DNA of 64,000 nucleotides from positions 167,577,074-167,641,073 of the forward strand of contig CM041780.1 of assembly GCA_023374045.1 (NCBI GenBank). The letters run 5' to 3'. Positions 12,077 through 24,478 of the stretch are shown in pieces (the stretch's first letter is position 1; every line of letters begins with the position of its first letter). The notes beneath the pieces are model-generated. The model ran no database searches, had not been told where the DNA came from, and saw nothing but the letters and a program-made list of their open reading frames with translations. The DNA is from Limonium bicolor. Its lineage: Eukaryota > Streptophyta > Magnoliopsida > Caryophyllales > Plumbaginaceae. The translations under genes and the position numbers were made by a program.

Positions 12077-15056
12077 TGTAACACCCCTACTACGCACATA
12101 ACAATACTTGAAATCGCAGCGGAATTAAACAACTAAACGATTCGGTGCTATAACGCCGTTAACCACCCACGTGGTTAACAAGGCAGAATAAATACAAGCG
12201 TATCGGTCTGATGATCAGACTCCCGAGCATAGAACTAATAACTTTTAATACATTAACAAAATACCGAGTTTGTTACTACATCCATAACATATCTGTACAT
12301 CACAAACTGACTACGGCCGTCACTATACTACAACAGTACCCAAAATATATCGCCACGGGAGCACAGGCGCATCCCGGGCTTAACATCCAAAAATAATCAA
12401 AAGTAATCCTACATCCTAGAATCTATATCCATTCTGCTTCTACGATCCTCATCCTGCAGTAAAAGAAATATGGAGCCCCCGAGGGGGTCAGCAACCCTTG
12501 GCTGGTATGGTTAACGCGCAGCCCATCGGCTACCGGATGCGCGCAACTAATTGTCATGATGACATGACATTCATTTAAAACACACAACATATACATATAA
12601 CACAACTTGAGTATTGTACACAACATCACACATAACATACAAGAACAATTCCTTTTAGGAAGTGAACCAATACAATTAGTTCCCATGGAGAGCCTAGAGA
12701 ATGTTGCCATACTCATGCTAAGCTCGTTACATAACTCGTTACCGTCCTGTTAGATTGAACGAAGAACTTAACACAAGGTGCCTCGGATATAGTCACCCAA
12801 GCACACCGAAACAACACATAGTATGCCCCTGTGGCCCGACGTGAGTCAGTAAAATAGCCTTGGTTAAGCTAAAGGGAAGGTTGGAAACCAAATTGAAAAA
12901 CAACCATAACATACAAGAGAATCGAACCGGTTATGACATCGACTCCCATACTCACACACGTGGCCGGAACAGACCGGACTCCTCACTTCCCCGTTAGCAC
13001 TTGTTAGTAGTTCAACATTGAACTCATAAACAATTCACAACTTTTGGTTAAGTCTTGTTAGACACACACAAAGGAAGAAAGAGTCACACTTAACAATACA
13101 ATAATATTTAACAACTGTAAACTCATTACATAACTTAAATCTTACAAGGTCATAAACACACCGAAAAACAAACAACACACAAGCCGGTGTAAACCGGTAG
13201 GCAATAGACTACAAGAAACCATACCTTGGTCCTTGCTTCGATTTGTTTCCACCGTAGGTCACTCCTATACATATTTAAGAATGTCGGTTATTACTTACTA
13301 CTTACTCTCAAATTTACTAAACATTTGCATGACTATATGACATGTTTAAATGACCAACTTAACCTTGGTTACCTCCATTATACCCCCTAGGGTTAACTAC
13401 ATTTGCCACATTCTTTACTGTTTTTTTTTAAGTTTTGGTCTGTCCACCCACCGTCCGACCCACCAACTGGGTCGGACCCTTCTAGTGATTTTCGGGTTTG
13501 AAAAAACTCTACTTGTCCGACCCATGTCCGACTCAATCAACTGGGTCGGACCATTCCAGAACATTTACCGTCCTTTAAACACACACGTCCGACCCAAGCC
13601 CTCTGGGTCGGACCGTTCCAGAACCCTTTACTGGCGTCTAACAGAGGCTGTCTGACCCAAACTTGGTTCCGACCCCTGGGTCGGACACCACCAGAACATG
13701 TCCAAAAATTGTTAAATCTTCACCAAACTTCTCCTAAAGCCTCCTAATGTGTTCTAACATCATTTGGTACACTTACATCCTCATACAACATCCAAGAAAC
13801 TCCTTTTCTATCTCCTTAAACACTCACTCATTTCTTACCAAAATTCCTAACACTTATAATGTTTTCTCCTTAGTTTTCCAAGTGGTGTTTCATACCTATG
13901 ATAACCACTATGCCAATAGTTTCCTCACCACTACTACATCATCTCCCAAGCATCTTTTCTTCCTAAACAACTCCTTGAACATCTTTACAAGTTTATAGCT
14001 TCCCATGCAACAAATCACTTCATCCCTTTCTCACCAACAATGCACAAGTCCTAAATACATCTCACCATGATCTTGAAATGTCCCAAAACATTCTTTTGCA
14101 TTCTAAATCCTCTAAAACATTGCCTAAGCCTTTTTACATCTTTAAACACCTTAATGCATGTTCCTTCCACTAGTTGAACACTTAACCATCCTAAACATTT
14201 CCTAACTTACCAAACTCATTTTAAACCCTTAGAACTTCTTGTTTATTACCTAAATTTTCGACATAGGTTCTCCTAGAACATTACCAAGCCAAAACACATT
14301 GTTTTCACCATTAAACAACCAAGAACACTTAAAATCCATCAAACACATTCTCATACACAAACTTCACTCATTTAGCACTACATCACAATATAGTGCATAA
14401 TTTAAATTGCTTGGCACTTAGGCCCTTAAGATGCATAAATCTTAAACACTGAATTTCCACAATACATTTGCCTTTGACCTGCAAAATACACCACAATACA
14501 TATGCCTTTTACTAAGCCCTTGAGAGCATTTTTCTAAGTCATTTTCCATTGGCCCCTTAAATCATTTTCATAAGCAATATAAGCCCATTTCTCCTAAGAC
14601 TTCAAACCACATTAGGTTAGCATATTTACCTCTTTTCCTCACAAACTTCTTTCTTGTTTCCTTGACTAAATTGGCAAGGATTTTAGTTGCTTGTCAACTT
14701 CTAAACATTATACAAATGATAAAATGAGTATACAAGCTTTATGCTTCATCTCATTGTAAACCCTAGTTACATATATTATTTTAAAACATTAAGATGATTG
14801 TTTTACCTTGGAATGGAAAGAGAGTTTGGATATGTAGCAAGAGAGGACTCCACCAAGCCCTTTGAAGATTCAAATGAAGCTAAAACAAGCAAGGTTAGGA
14901 CACCATCAATGGTGATTTTCGGACAACACACAAGCATGAAGGAAATGTTATTTTTCTTTGAGTTTCCTTACCTAGAAGCAAAGGAGAACAACAATATGTG
15001 AAAAGATGAGCTCAAGCTCCTCCCATGGTGATTCCTCTTGGCACCGAAATGGAGCT
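12077..15056 (-). repeat. Minus-strand LTR, 3' end intact, 5' end lost in gap (right arm)
   Basis: On the minus strand it ends GGGGTGTTACA at 12077, a common plant Ty3 LTR terminus. The part from 13705 to 15056 is the inverted counterpart of the left arm. It carries an array of GTCCGACCCA/TGGGTCGGAC palindromes at 13453-13687. The 5' end would lie in the N gap, so its length is at least 2.98 kb. There is no gene in it; the ORFs are short and chance-like. Confidence 0.55.
13453..13687. repeat. Palindromic GTCCGAC array in the LTR
   Basis: Four imperfect units, each made of GTCCGACCCA followed after a short spacer by CTGGGTCGGAC, so each can fold into a hairpin. Units are separated by 40-60 bp of unrelated sequence. 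Confidence 0.7.
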
Positions 15057-15556
15057 NNNNNNNNNNNNNNNNNNNNNNNNNNNNNNNNNNNNNNNNNNNN
15101 NNNNNNNNNNNNNNNNNNNNNNNNNNNNNNNNNNNNNNNNNNNNNNNNNNNNNNNNNNNNNNNNNNNNNNNNNNNNNNNNNNNNNNNNNNNNNNNNNNNN
15201 NNNNNNNNNNNNNNNNNNNNNNNNNNNNNNNNNNNNNNNNNNNNNNNNNNNNNNNNNNNNNNNNNNNNNNNNNNNNNNNNNNNNNNNNNNNNNNNNNNNN
15301 NNNNNNNNNNNNNNNNNNNNNNNNNNNNNNNNNNNNNNNNNNNNNNNNNNNNNNNNNNNNNNNNNNNNNNNNNNNNNNNNNNNNNNNNNNNNNNNNNNNN
15401 NNNNNNNNNNNNNNNNNNNNNNNNNNNNNNNNNNNNNNNNNNNNNNNNNNNNNNNNNNNNNNNNNNNNNNNNNNNNNNNNNNNNNNNNNNNNNNNNNNNN
15501 NNNNNNNNNNNNNNNNNNNNNNNNNNNNNNNNNNNNNNNNNNNNNNNNNNNNNNNN
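15057..15556. other. Assembly gap of exactly 500 N
   Basis: A round-number run of N between an LTR arm and a protease fragment of another element. The true size is unknown; whole stretches of nested elements could be missing here. Confidence 0.95.
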
Positions 15557-15811
15557 GGAGCTCACCCGCAAGCTTTTTAAACATGGTGTATGGCATCAGG
15601 TTGATGCTCGCTCCTAGATCGCAGAGACCGTATCCGCAATCCATGTCTCCAATTGAACAGGGGATGATGGGCTGACCAGGATCACCACGCTTTGGAGCAG
15701 CTTTTGTCGGATAGCTGCTGAACAGGTTTCGGTCAGCTGGATGGTGTCCTTCTCCTTATATTTCCTCTTATTCGAAATCAGATCCTTCACAAATTTAGCA
15801 TAATTTGGCAT
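15557..15811 (-). pseudogene. Retropepsin (protease) fragment, Athila/Tat type
   Basis: Two overlapping minus-strand frames together give the usual region upstream of and including the aspartic protease active site. The segment with NYAKFVKDLISNKRKY and IQLTETCSAA is followed, in another frame, by CDLGASINLMPYTMFKKL. The D-L-G-A-S is the catalytic Asp loop in the form usual for this branch, where most retropepsins have DTGA or DSGA. The frame change near 15700 and the gap at 15556 make it non-functional as assembled. It continues directly from gag in the element. Confidence 0.75.
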
Positions 15812-16266
15812 CTGCTTATCGCATCAATAAGAGGAATATTAATAGTCAGCTTTTGAAAAACATCTAAAAATCTTCCAAATTGCTCATCGAGCTCTCGCTC
15901 TTTGAGACAGTTTGGAAACGGAAGTTCTTTGCAGATATTTTTCCCTTTGTATTTTTAACAGCAGTTGAAAGAGAAGAAGAAGGAATAGGAGCCTGGGTCT
16001 CTCAGAAACTACCTCAGGAGGGGCGGGATGCCCTGATGGTGCCGGCGGTATTAGAAAGAGGCTCGGTTCCTCATCAGTACGGCTTCCTGCCACTTGGTTT
16101 GATTAAGTTCCTCCCACTTCTCAGGGTAACTGCTGCTGCTTCTTCAGAATCCTCACAGTCTTCGTCTGAGACCGACACTGCCTCAACTGCTCCTTGGGGT
16201 TGGTTTCTGGTTGGGAAGGCAGTGATCCAGAAGGTCTCTGCTGTAGGAGGAATTGAGTCAACTGAC

Positions 16267-17651
16267 TCATTGTTCCTTGCATCTCCACCATGGCATTCTA
16301 TAACTTTGGTTGATTACCGTTTGCTGTTCCTGAGAAGCCATTAACTTATCCACCATCTCCTTCAGACTGGCATTGTTGAGCAATGATGGTTGCTGAGCTT
16401 GAGGCTGCTGTGGCCAGAATTGATTATATTGAGGCCTAGCAAAGCCGGGAAGTCCCCCCTGGTTCGTCCTCTGAGGTTGCATTTGATGTGAATTCAGTGC
16501 ATTGTTCGGATTTCCGTACCTTAGATTTTGGTGCTGATTCTGCACCTAGGGTTGCTGTTGTTGAACTGGCCTATGACAATGGCCTCCTCGGTTTGCCTCA
16601 TCTCGGCTACTAGTGGGTAGTCCTCATAATCGTGTGCATCCCCACACTGAGAGCAGCAAGCTTCGTTGGTACTTATAGAGATTTTCTTGGCGGATTGCTT
16701 TGAGGTCGGCCCCATGGTGAGCTGCTCGAGCATTTTTGCCATGCTTCCCATCGTAGTTTTATCTGTGCTTGCTCGGCGGCTAGCTGTTCCATCATTGGAT
16801 CTGGAGCTCGGGCAGAACTGTGACCTATTGAGAATACTCGCCCTCCATTGCTGCTCCATTGGCGAAGCTCCTCACAGTAGGACTCCATAGATGCCATGAA
16901 ATCCTCCCCACTTTTTGCTAGCAGGTTTCCTCCTAGGGCGGATCTTATCTCGCCTCTGTTTTTGTCTTTTAACCCCTGGAAGAATCCCTGAGCCAATGAG
17001 GTGATGTCCTGACCATGGTGAGGGCACTGGCGTAGTAGCTCTTTGAATCGGTCCCACGCCTCACAGACTGTCTCACTACCCATCTGTCTGAATGCCATCA
17101 GGTCGGCAATCATTGTCGTGTCCTGGAGATGGAATATACTTCTCGTAGAATTTATCCATCATCTGCTCCCAGGTGGTAATGATGCCTGGCGGTAGTCGAT
17201 GGAACCATTTCGAGGCTTCTCCCGATAGACTGTGCTGGAATAGGCTCAGTCTGGCATACTCCTCCAATCCTTGTGATAAGCCCAGGGAATCCAAGTGTAC
17301 TAGAAAGCGATGTACATGGTCCAATGCATCCGCTGGGTCTGCACCTGAGAAAGTTCCTGGAGGGTGATTTCTAACAGCATTGGATTGATGAGAAGGTTTT
17401 ACCTTTTGCCAATCGGCTATAAGTTCTGCAGTTAGATTTCGTAGAACCACTGGCCCTCTTCTTGGTGTGGCTGGTGGTCTGTTTATCCTTCCCATCGTGT
17501 ATTGGGTCACCGCACCTCCTCCAATTTGGTCATGATTTGCTGCCATATTGAAGTCAAGCTGCCTTCTTGTTCTCAGAGCTTGGAGGTATACTCTCTCGAT
17601 TTCAGGATTGAAGTCTGTATCCGGAGGACCAGTTGAACGCGCTCTACGCAT
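16267..17651 (-). pseudogene. Gag polyprotein, frameshifted
   Basis: Starts at an ATG at 17651 (MRRARSTGPP), 198 bases from the primer site. The first frame carries the capsid region (residues about 105-180, with FHRLPPGIITTWEQM and KFYEKYIPS). Near 17115 the frame shifts into MIADLMAFRQMGSETVCEAW...FKELLRQCPHHG, the second half of the gag fold. Another shift near 16820 leads to a single zinc knuckle, CSQCGDAHDYEDYP, in which the last Cys of CX2CX3HX4C is Tyr. A Gln/Asn-rich tail (16545-16290) follows. At least two single-base frameshifts break it. Given the indel-rich assembly, some could be sequencing errors. Confidence 0.8.
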
Positions 17652-17848
17652 CCACTAGGTGCTTATAATCAGCCCGAGAGAAAGGAACAAAATGAGTGAG
17701 TTTTTAGAACTAAAATAATGAAAAACAATTGTATAAAATGGCACACAAAATAAATTAAAATCAAAATAAATTTTAAACAAACAATTATAAACAGTGGGTT
17801 GCAATAAAGTAACGAATTAACCAAGGCTAGGGACTAGACAAAGTCAAG

Positions 17849-17866
17849 TCCCCAGCAACGGCGCCA
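17849..17866 (-). other. Primer-binding site (tRNA-Asp, one mismatch)
   Basis: The plus strand reads TCCCCAGCAACGGCGCCA, one base different from the tRNA-Asp 3' end. It sits three bases inside the LTR, confirming the minus-strand orientation. Confidence 0.8.
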
Positions 17867-17869
17867 TTT

Positions 17870-19730
17870 TGCAAAAGATTTATTTGGTATATTAAAAGCC
17901 TAGAAATAATCCTAGAATTCAATAATTCAATAAATCGTCAGGTTGCAAAAATCCCGGTCGAAATAGTATAGCAAATTTATGAAGCGACCTGGGTGTCAAT
18001 CCATGGGACTTGATGTGGTAAGTCTAGCCTTAGGTGATGGTTAACTCAAAAAGGGGGTTTTGTTTTGGTTTTGGGTTTCAAAAAGATAACAGGAAAGTAA
18101 ATAGCAGATAAATTAAAGTGATAGTCTTGGGAGTGTGAACGGTACTCTAGGTTCAGGGAGTTATTTCACTAGCTAGGTTCTGCATATTCTACTACTTAAG
18201 TGGAGACTTGGATCGGCTTGTAATTCTCAATTATCTATTCTGTATTAAGTCTTGATTCCAGATAGCTCATCTAGACAGGACATGTAGTTCTAGTCTAGAC
18301 CTAGCAAGTATATCTAGATGGTTTTATTGCACAGAATTACTAGTCTGGTTTTTGGTCCGAACTAAAGCTTCTAGTGACTAATGTAATCTATCCGATTGCA
18401 ATTATCACAGGTAACAGGTTAATAGGACCGTCAATGCTAATCACCTTATCTGATCATAACATGATTCGAGAGCTTATAATAAATTCATGATGTTTATTAA
18501 AAGCACTTAAAAGCATTAACCTGAACAATCCAAATAGTCTTAATAAAGCAGTAAAATAATGCAGAGTTTAACTAATTACAACATCCCTTCTCCTAGAGTA
18601 AATCCTCTTAGCTAGACATAGCGATTATAATCATAAATGAGAGAGAGTTGAGAGAAATCATCTGTTACGAAGATCTTCTTGCTCGCTCTGTCCTTTGTCC
18701 TTGTGCTATGCTGGCTGAGAGGTTGGATTTGGTGACAGTGGAATGAATCTGGTGAAATGGGGCGAAAGTGGCAATTTTTGTGAATTTGTGAGCTGTCCAG
18801 ATCAATGGGGTCGGACTCAGAACCAGACGTGAGATGTCCGGCTAGGTCAGGTCGGACACGATCCGGACGTGGCTTTTATGGGTGAGTCCGGATCCGGACG
18901 TGATCCGGACACGGCTAAAATCTGGTGAATGGATGCGGATTATGTGTGGTGAAAGCGAAGGTCTGCGGAGAAAATTTAGCGAATGGATGAAGATGGAATG
19001 TGAGTGAAAGGTGCAGGTTTATGGGGGAAGTTTGATGAATGGAGATGGATGTACGTGAATGGGAGGATTAATAGAGAGGAGAGGAGAGGTGTTGGACTGT
19101 GAAGTCAGGTGCGATTTGGAATGAAGGCAGGAGATGGTTTATATAGGATTAGAAAGGAAACACAGGTTAGTGAAAGTTTGGTATAGTTGGTGAGTGGATA
19201 GTTTGATTGAGCCTCTGATTGAGCATGGAGCGTAGTTAATTAATGCGCCGCTCGCCTGTCTTGTTAATGCGCCGCCTGATAATTTCGCCGAAAGGCTAAT
19301 TATCAGTGCGTGCATTTTTATTTTTCAATTCTGTGTGACGTCTGGATCGTGTCCGGATCCGGACGTGACACAGAGCTTTTAGATCTGAAACGTGAACTAG
19401 GATCTAGATTTTTAGGTCACGTCCGGATGACGTCCGGCCAAACAGATCCGGACAGGAGACGTCCGGCTTGGTGTCCGGCCAAACTGATCCGGACAAGACC
19501 ACTTTTTGTGTCTCTTCTCCTGATTTGTTCCCCGTTTGTTGTGTTGTAATCCTAATGATGTAAAATCTTCATTTCCTGGGTTTTTCCTATATGTAGCACA
19601 TAAAATACATCAGTTCTTATCAAAATATCAATCTTAGGAAAAACACATAATAAGTGGGAAACATTGCCTGAATTGTTACAAATTATAAGGTAATTAAACC
19701 CTAAAAAGCCTATATGTTTCACACTTATCA
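17870..19730 (-). repeat. 5' LTR of the Athila/Tat-like element
   Basis: 1861 bp, TG...CA on the plus strand. The last 200 bp are homologous in pattern to the end of the LTR at 2279-4654, so the two elements are related families. Contains the GTCCGGAC palindrome array at 18811-19497. No gene within. Confidence 0.75.
18811..19497. repeat. Dispersed GTCCGGATCCGGAC palindromes in the LTR
   Basis: Roughly a dozen copies of GTCCGG or CCGGAC, several fused as GATCCGGACGTG or GTCCGGATCCGGAC, in two clusters (18811-18920 and 19336-19497). The intervening sequence is AT-rich and lacks the motif. Confidence 0.65.
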
Positions 19731-22000
19731 CTTGTCTGGTTTGCAAAATCTGAGCCATCACACCCCACAGCTGAGGTGTGAGACCCACTGAGAACATAAT
19801 TGCTGACTTCTTATTATTAATTCATTGACCCGAAGCCAATTTAAAATCCTCAATGGTTTGAGATAAGGCTTTGACATTGGATAAAGTTGCATGTACTCCC
19901 AAAAAGTACACAGTCATCCATGAACAGAAGATTAGTAATGGGGGAGTCAAGGCACCTAATGTCAAATCCCTTATATATATCCACTTGTGATGCTAGTTTT
20001 AACGCAGAATTGGGGACTTCCATACAACAAATGAAAATAAAAAGTGATAGAGGATCACCTTGTCTTAGCCCTCGTTGTGGATAGAAAGTAGCACCAGAAT
20101 AACCATTAATATGGACAGCCATCGTGACCGTAGTGAGACACTTGCGAACTAGAGCAATCCAATGAGGATGAAATCCCATGCTTGCCAAAACAGCCTGTAT
20201 AAAAGACCACTCAATGTGGTCAAAAGCCTTTGACATACCTACCTTATATGCAAACTGACCTCCAGACTTTGCTTTGGATAAGCGTATGATGTGGAGAAGC
20301 TCATGGGCAATTAAAATCTGATCAAAGATAAGCTTTCCTTGGACAAAAGCACTTTAATTATGCTGAAATCACATGTGGCATAACCTTTTTTACCCTATTT
20401 ACATCACCTTTGATATAACTCTATAAGTAGTGTTGCATAAAGAGACCGGTCTATAGTCAGTAATGGATGATGGTTCCTTGATCTTTGGAATGAGTGTGAT
20501 ATGCGAGTGATTAATGTTCGATGGCAACTCATTTGTATTAAGAAAAACTAACGCAGAGGTAATAAAACCGTCACTGACGGTGGGCCAAAATGTTTGCAAG
20601 AAAACCCCATTGATTCCATCTGGGTCTGGTGCCTTGGAAGAGTTCATCTGCTTATATGTTGCAATCACCTCCTCTCGTGTAAATGGCAGGCCCATTTGGT
20701 CACACATTGCAATTGGTACACGGCCTTCAACACATGCTAGTAAATGTGGGTCTAGTGGAGGGTTTTTTGTGATGACAAACGATTGGAAAAAATCCTGCAC
20801 CAAAGATTCACTACCATTCCATGAGGTAGCAAGTGGCATAGTAGCAGATGAAAGGGTGTAAATTGCATTCTTGCGCGTGATCTTGCCTTATACCAAGAAA
20901 CAAAAACGATGTGTTTCGATCCCCTGTCGACAACCATGATTGGCGTGAGCGTTGCTGGTATCTAATTTCCTCCTTTAGTAACAATGAGTTAATGGTGGAG
21001 GAGAGTGTGTTCCAACGCTCCAAGTTGAGTGTTGCTGGTGGTGCATATGCAATATGGTCCAGGTGCAGAGTGTGTTGAAGTTGTTGCTTCTCAACCCAGG
21101 CTTTTCTAGTACCTCATTCTCTCAAATTTGTGCCACATTCCTTCACCTTGAGGGAATAAGTAAATAGATGTTGACTTTGAGTCCAAATACAATGCACCAT
21201 GGATTTGTAGTGAGGGGTCTTGTGCCCAACAATTTTCAAATTGAAAGGGCTTGAGGCCATGGCGAGTTGATGGTTGCAGTACTAACTCGATGGGCTTATG
21301 GTCTGACCGTCCATATGGCAAGTGAAAGTTTTGTGCATCTGGGTAGAGCTTAAGCCATTGGTAATTGGCGAGAAAACTATCAAGACGACATTTAACGTTA
21401 AAGTGCAATAGTGCTCGGCTTGTATACATGAAACAGTTGTTTATGTATCCCAAGTCTGTAAAAAAAAGTCAGTCATGCATGAGTGAAAGGAATTCATTGC
21501 CGAGCATGAACGATTTCCATGTCCTAATGCTCAGATGCGTAGAGTATCTCATTTAGATCACCACCTACTAGCCAAGGATCGTGCCATTGAGAAGCAAGAT
21601 AACGTAAAAGCTTCCATGTTTTCCATTTTTCATTCATATTAGACCACCAGTACACCCCGTCCACCTCCACTATCGCCCCCTCCCCCTGGATATGATACAA
21701 CAACATCCACATGATGACCAGAAGAACTAAGCAAAAAAACAAACATCAAAAGAACTTTCCCAAAACAGAACCACCCCCTTCCTACCTTCACTATCCCCCA
21801 CTGTCCAATTGTAGCCCTGAAACTAAGAGGCCACACGCCTCATTTCAATAGTAAATAACTTGGTTTCCATCACAAAAACAAACTTTGGTGCTTCAGCCGG
21901 CACAACACCTCAAATCCAACGAACCGACGCAGCCGCACCAAGACCACGACAGTTTGCTACCATAACTGACATTATTTTGGGCAACCGGGGCATCCCATGG
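19731..22000 (-). pseudogene. LINE ORF2: endonuclease and reverse transcriptase, degenerate
   Basis: From 5' to 3' the minus strand shows endonuclease pieces around 21524-21742 (WLVGGDLNEIL) and 21106-21453 (GRSDHKPIEL, the SDH motif). Reverse-transcriptase blocks follow at 20399-20839 (SSKAPDPDGING, LIPKIKEP, DYRPVSLCN) and 19850-20236 (MSKAFDHIEWSFI, RGLRQGDPLS, and NLLFMDDCVLF in place of FADD). Downstream, 19731-19797 reads the thumb region in the same order. The frames change several times and stops occur, so it is dead as assembled. The Ala-to-Met change beside the catalytic Asp pair is unusual. Confidence 0.75.
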
Positions 22001-22066
22001 AGTCGCTTGTTATGATTCTATTGGCTCTCCATTCTCTCCTCTCTTAGCTGGTTCCTCCAAACAGTC

Positions 22067-23066
22067 TCAATCCTCTTGAGCAGGTCCCAAGAACGTGGAG
22101 TTCACGTCCTTCATTTTACTCTTATGGTTTGAAGAGTGTGTTGGTGAAGAAACAATTTCTCCCTCCTCTACATCATCATTATGCTGAGACCCGTCCTTTT
22201 TCTGATCAACTATCTCCATAGCACACGACGGAGAGTGTTCCCTCGGTGGCTGAGCAGTTGGGACTAGTGGCGAACGCATATCAACATAAGACATGGCTTG
22301 TGTGTCCAGACGTAGACGCCCAAATCCTAAATTGCTTGCATTCATCTAGAGACCATAAGGGTAGTCCACCTCATTTGTGTCAGTACGTGCAGGACACTCC
22401 CGAACAAGATGGTTAAAATGACCACATAGAAAATAGAGGTTAAGCAAACGTTCATAGGATAGTCGAAGGCTAGTTGGTTTCCCAACAATTATTATGGTAA
22501 CAAAACGCAACAAAGCCTTGTGCACCTTAATCCTTAGAAAACAAACTTGCAAAACGTCGGTCAAAATCTACGTACTCCACAAACCTTTCGATTTATCACC
22601 GATTCTTTTAGAAAAGCATGGGTTCATAAACCATAGAGGAACATCATGGACTCTCACCCAGAATGGAGCCTAATAAAAAATCATCTTTCGGAGCCTTGTC
22701 TTTGTCTACCTCTGCAATGAACAATAGGCAACTATCAAACGTCCAAGGACCACGACCTAAGGCATCATATAAATGCTCTTCATCTGGAAATTCAAAAAAG
22801 AAAATGTTTGAACCTAGATTACGAACCTTTAACTCCTGCTCTGATTTCCAAGCATTGACAAGTGTGCGCTCTATAGCTTTGATGTCCACACTCCGGGCAA
22901 TGAAGATCTTTCCAAGTAGGCTACAAGCAAAGTTAGCACCCGGTGTGGCATTCAATAAATCATCAATCTCCAGAGTGGCTTCTTCAGCAGTGGCAAGGGC
23001 AGCCATTAGTGGTACTTGAAGTCGTGAGAAAGAAAAGAGAATACGAAGCAAAGCGTGAATTAACAA
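22067..23066 (-). pseudogene. LINE ORF1 (DUF4283 domain and zinc knuckle)
   Basis: The likely start is the ATG of MAALATAEEATLEIDD near 23007. The DUF4283 RNA-binding-like domain follows, with ARSVDIKAIERTLVNAW and FEFPDEEHLYDALGRGPW. After a frame break near 22640 come LRLSYERLLNLYFLCGHF and HLVRECP. The knuckle is CX2CX4HX4C with the first Cys replaced by Tyr. An acidic, Ser/His-rich tail (22067-22345) lies beyond an in-frame stop. ORF1 proteins of this kind bind the element's RNA. The breaks make it a pseudogene as assembled. Confidence 0.7.
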
Positions 23067-23250
23067 GGAATGAATGATATTAGATGGAGACTGTGATGTT
23101 GGTAAAATAATGAAGTGGCAGGTTTAAAGACCAAAACTGGGAAGACAAAGAGTAATCTTTGTGGATTAGGGCACTAGGGGTAATGATGGGCATGCAATAG
23201 GGGTTTGAACGTGGTTGAAGAAGAAAATTAGCGTGTTACGGGTGCCATAA

Positions 23251-24478
23251 CACTAGTAGAAAAAATGTTTTTAATGACGGCGTTTAAACCACGGTTAAAT
23301 GGAAAACCGTGGTTTAAAGTTTATAAACCACGGTTCTAATAGAAACCGTCGTTTAAGGTGCATACAAGAGCGCATATACCACGGTTTTTCCGGAACCGTC
23401 GTATATAGGTTAGTTTTATACCACGGTTTTCAGGGCAACCGTGGTATATAGTACATGCCGGTGTCAATATACCATGGTTCTTGAAGAACCGTCGTATATA
23501 GGGTTTCTATATACCACGGTTTTGTCAAAACCGTCGTTTTTAGTCGTGGTCAAAAAACTTTATATGACGGTTCCTTGTTAGAACCGTGGTATATAGTCTA
23601 CGCGGGAATTCAAATTTTCGCCGAAAATGAACGCGGCTCTTTCACTTTCTCTTATTATATATATTTTCTCCTCACTCTTTTACAACCTAATGCTCACTCT
23701 TCTTCTCCTCCTTCTTTTCTTCTTCTTCTTCTTCTTCTGCGCGCGCCTCTGTAATTTTTTCAACCCACCGGCGAACATGCATGCTCTTCGCCATACTGGA
23801 AAACAAGGAACACATGTTGCGCCTCTGTAATTTTTGCAAACCAAACCGGCGAACAAGGACATGCTCTGTGCCTCTGTAATAAATCACCGGCGAACAATGT
23901 TTTTCATGGTAATTTTGTGCAACCCTAACCGGCGCTTCGCCCGCTCTCTCATCTCTTTCACGGTAATTTTGCAACCTACCGACGAACAAGGAACATAATG
24001 TAAACATCACTCATTATTTAGCAACCCTAATACACAAACAAGTAACATACATGTTCTGGCCTGGTCATTCTCTTCTGTTTGCGCTCTCTGTTGAGAAATA
24101 TCGGAGGCGGCGGCGCTAAAGCGCCGGCGAATTGGAAAAAAAATCGCAGACTATAAACCACGGTTCTACATATAACCGTGGTTTATTGTTGATTTCTATA
24201 GACTTTATACCACGGTTTTAAGTAAAACCGTCATTTATAATGCACTATATACCACGGTTCAGACTCACAACCGTGGTATAAAGTCAGTGAATGTTCGCGG
24301 GAGAAGGGGTCTTAAACGACGGTTTCGAGAAACCGTGGTTTTTTCGCTCACTTTAAACCACGGTTACGAACCGTGGTATATCTCAATTTGTGAATATATG
24401 ACGCGAGCATAAACCACGGTTCCTAACCGTGGTATATAGGCCAAATAACCGTGGTTAAAAACATTTTTTCCACTAGTG
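23251..24478. mobile_element. Non-autonomous CACTA (En/Spm-like) element, 1228 bp
   Basis: Terminal inverted repeats CACTAGTAGAAAAAATG at 23251 and the complement ending ...CACTAGTG at 24478. Flanking TAA at 23248-23250 and 24479-24481 is the 3-bp target duplication expected of CACTA elements. Both subterminal zones carry many copies of ACCACGGTT / AACCGTGGT, often paired as hairpins, the kind of array transposase binds. The centre (23620-24110) has CTCTGTAATTTTT...CCGGCGAACA mini-repeats and no transposase. It sits in the LINE leader. Sharp ends suggest a fairly young copy. Confidence 0.88.

Larger units (their letters stand above)
15557..19730 (-). mobile_element. Athila/Tat-like Ty3 retrotransposon, 5' part
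   Basis: A minus-strand element whose 5' LTR (17870-19730), primer site (17849-17866), gag (about 16290-17651) and start of protease (15557-15811) are present. The polymerase part and 3' LTR are lost in or beyond the gap. Its LTR begins TGATAAGTGTGAAAC at 19730, directly inside a LINE reverse transcriptase, so it inserted after that LINE. The protease motif CDLGASINLMP and tRNA-Asp primer are typical of the Athila/Tat branch. Confidence 0.8.

Noticed and set aside
15006..15675. Apparent frames of about 200 codons
   Set aside because: They are mostly X residues across the 500-N gap; only the edges are real sequence. The same applies to frames over 50414-51229.
15880..16344. 154-codon plus-strand frame
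   Set aside because: Antisense shadow of the gag-protease region on the minus strand.
23627..24010. Short frames inside the CACTA element
   Set aside because: They overlap on both strands, are driven by CTT/AAG repeats and have no transposase similarity.
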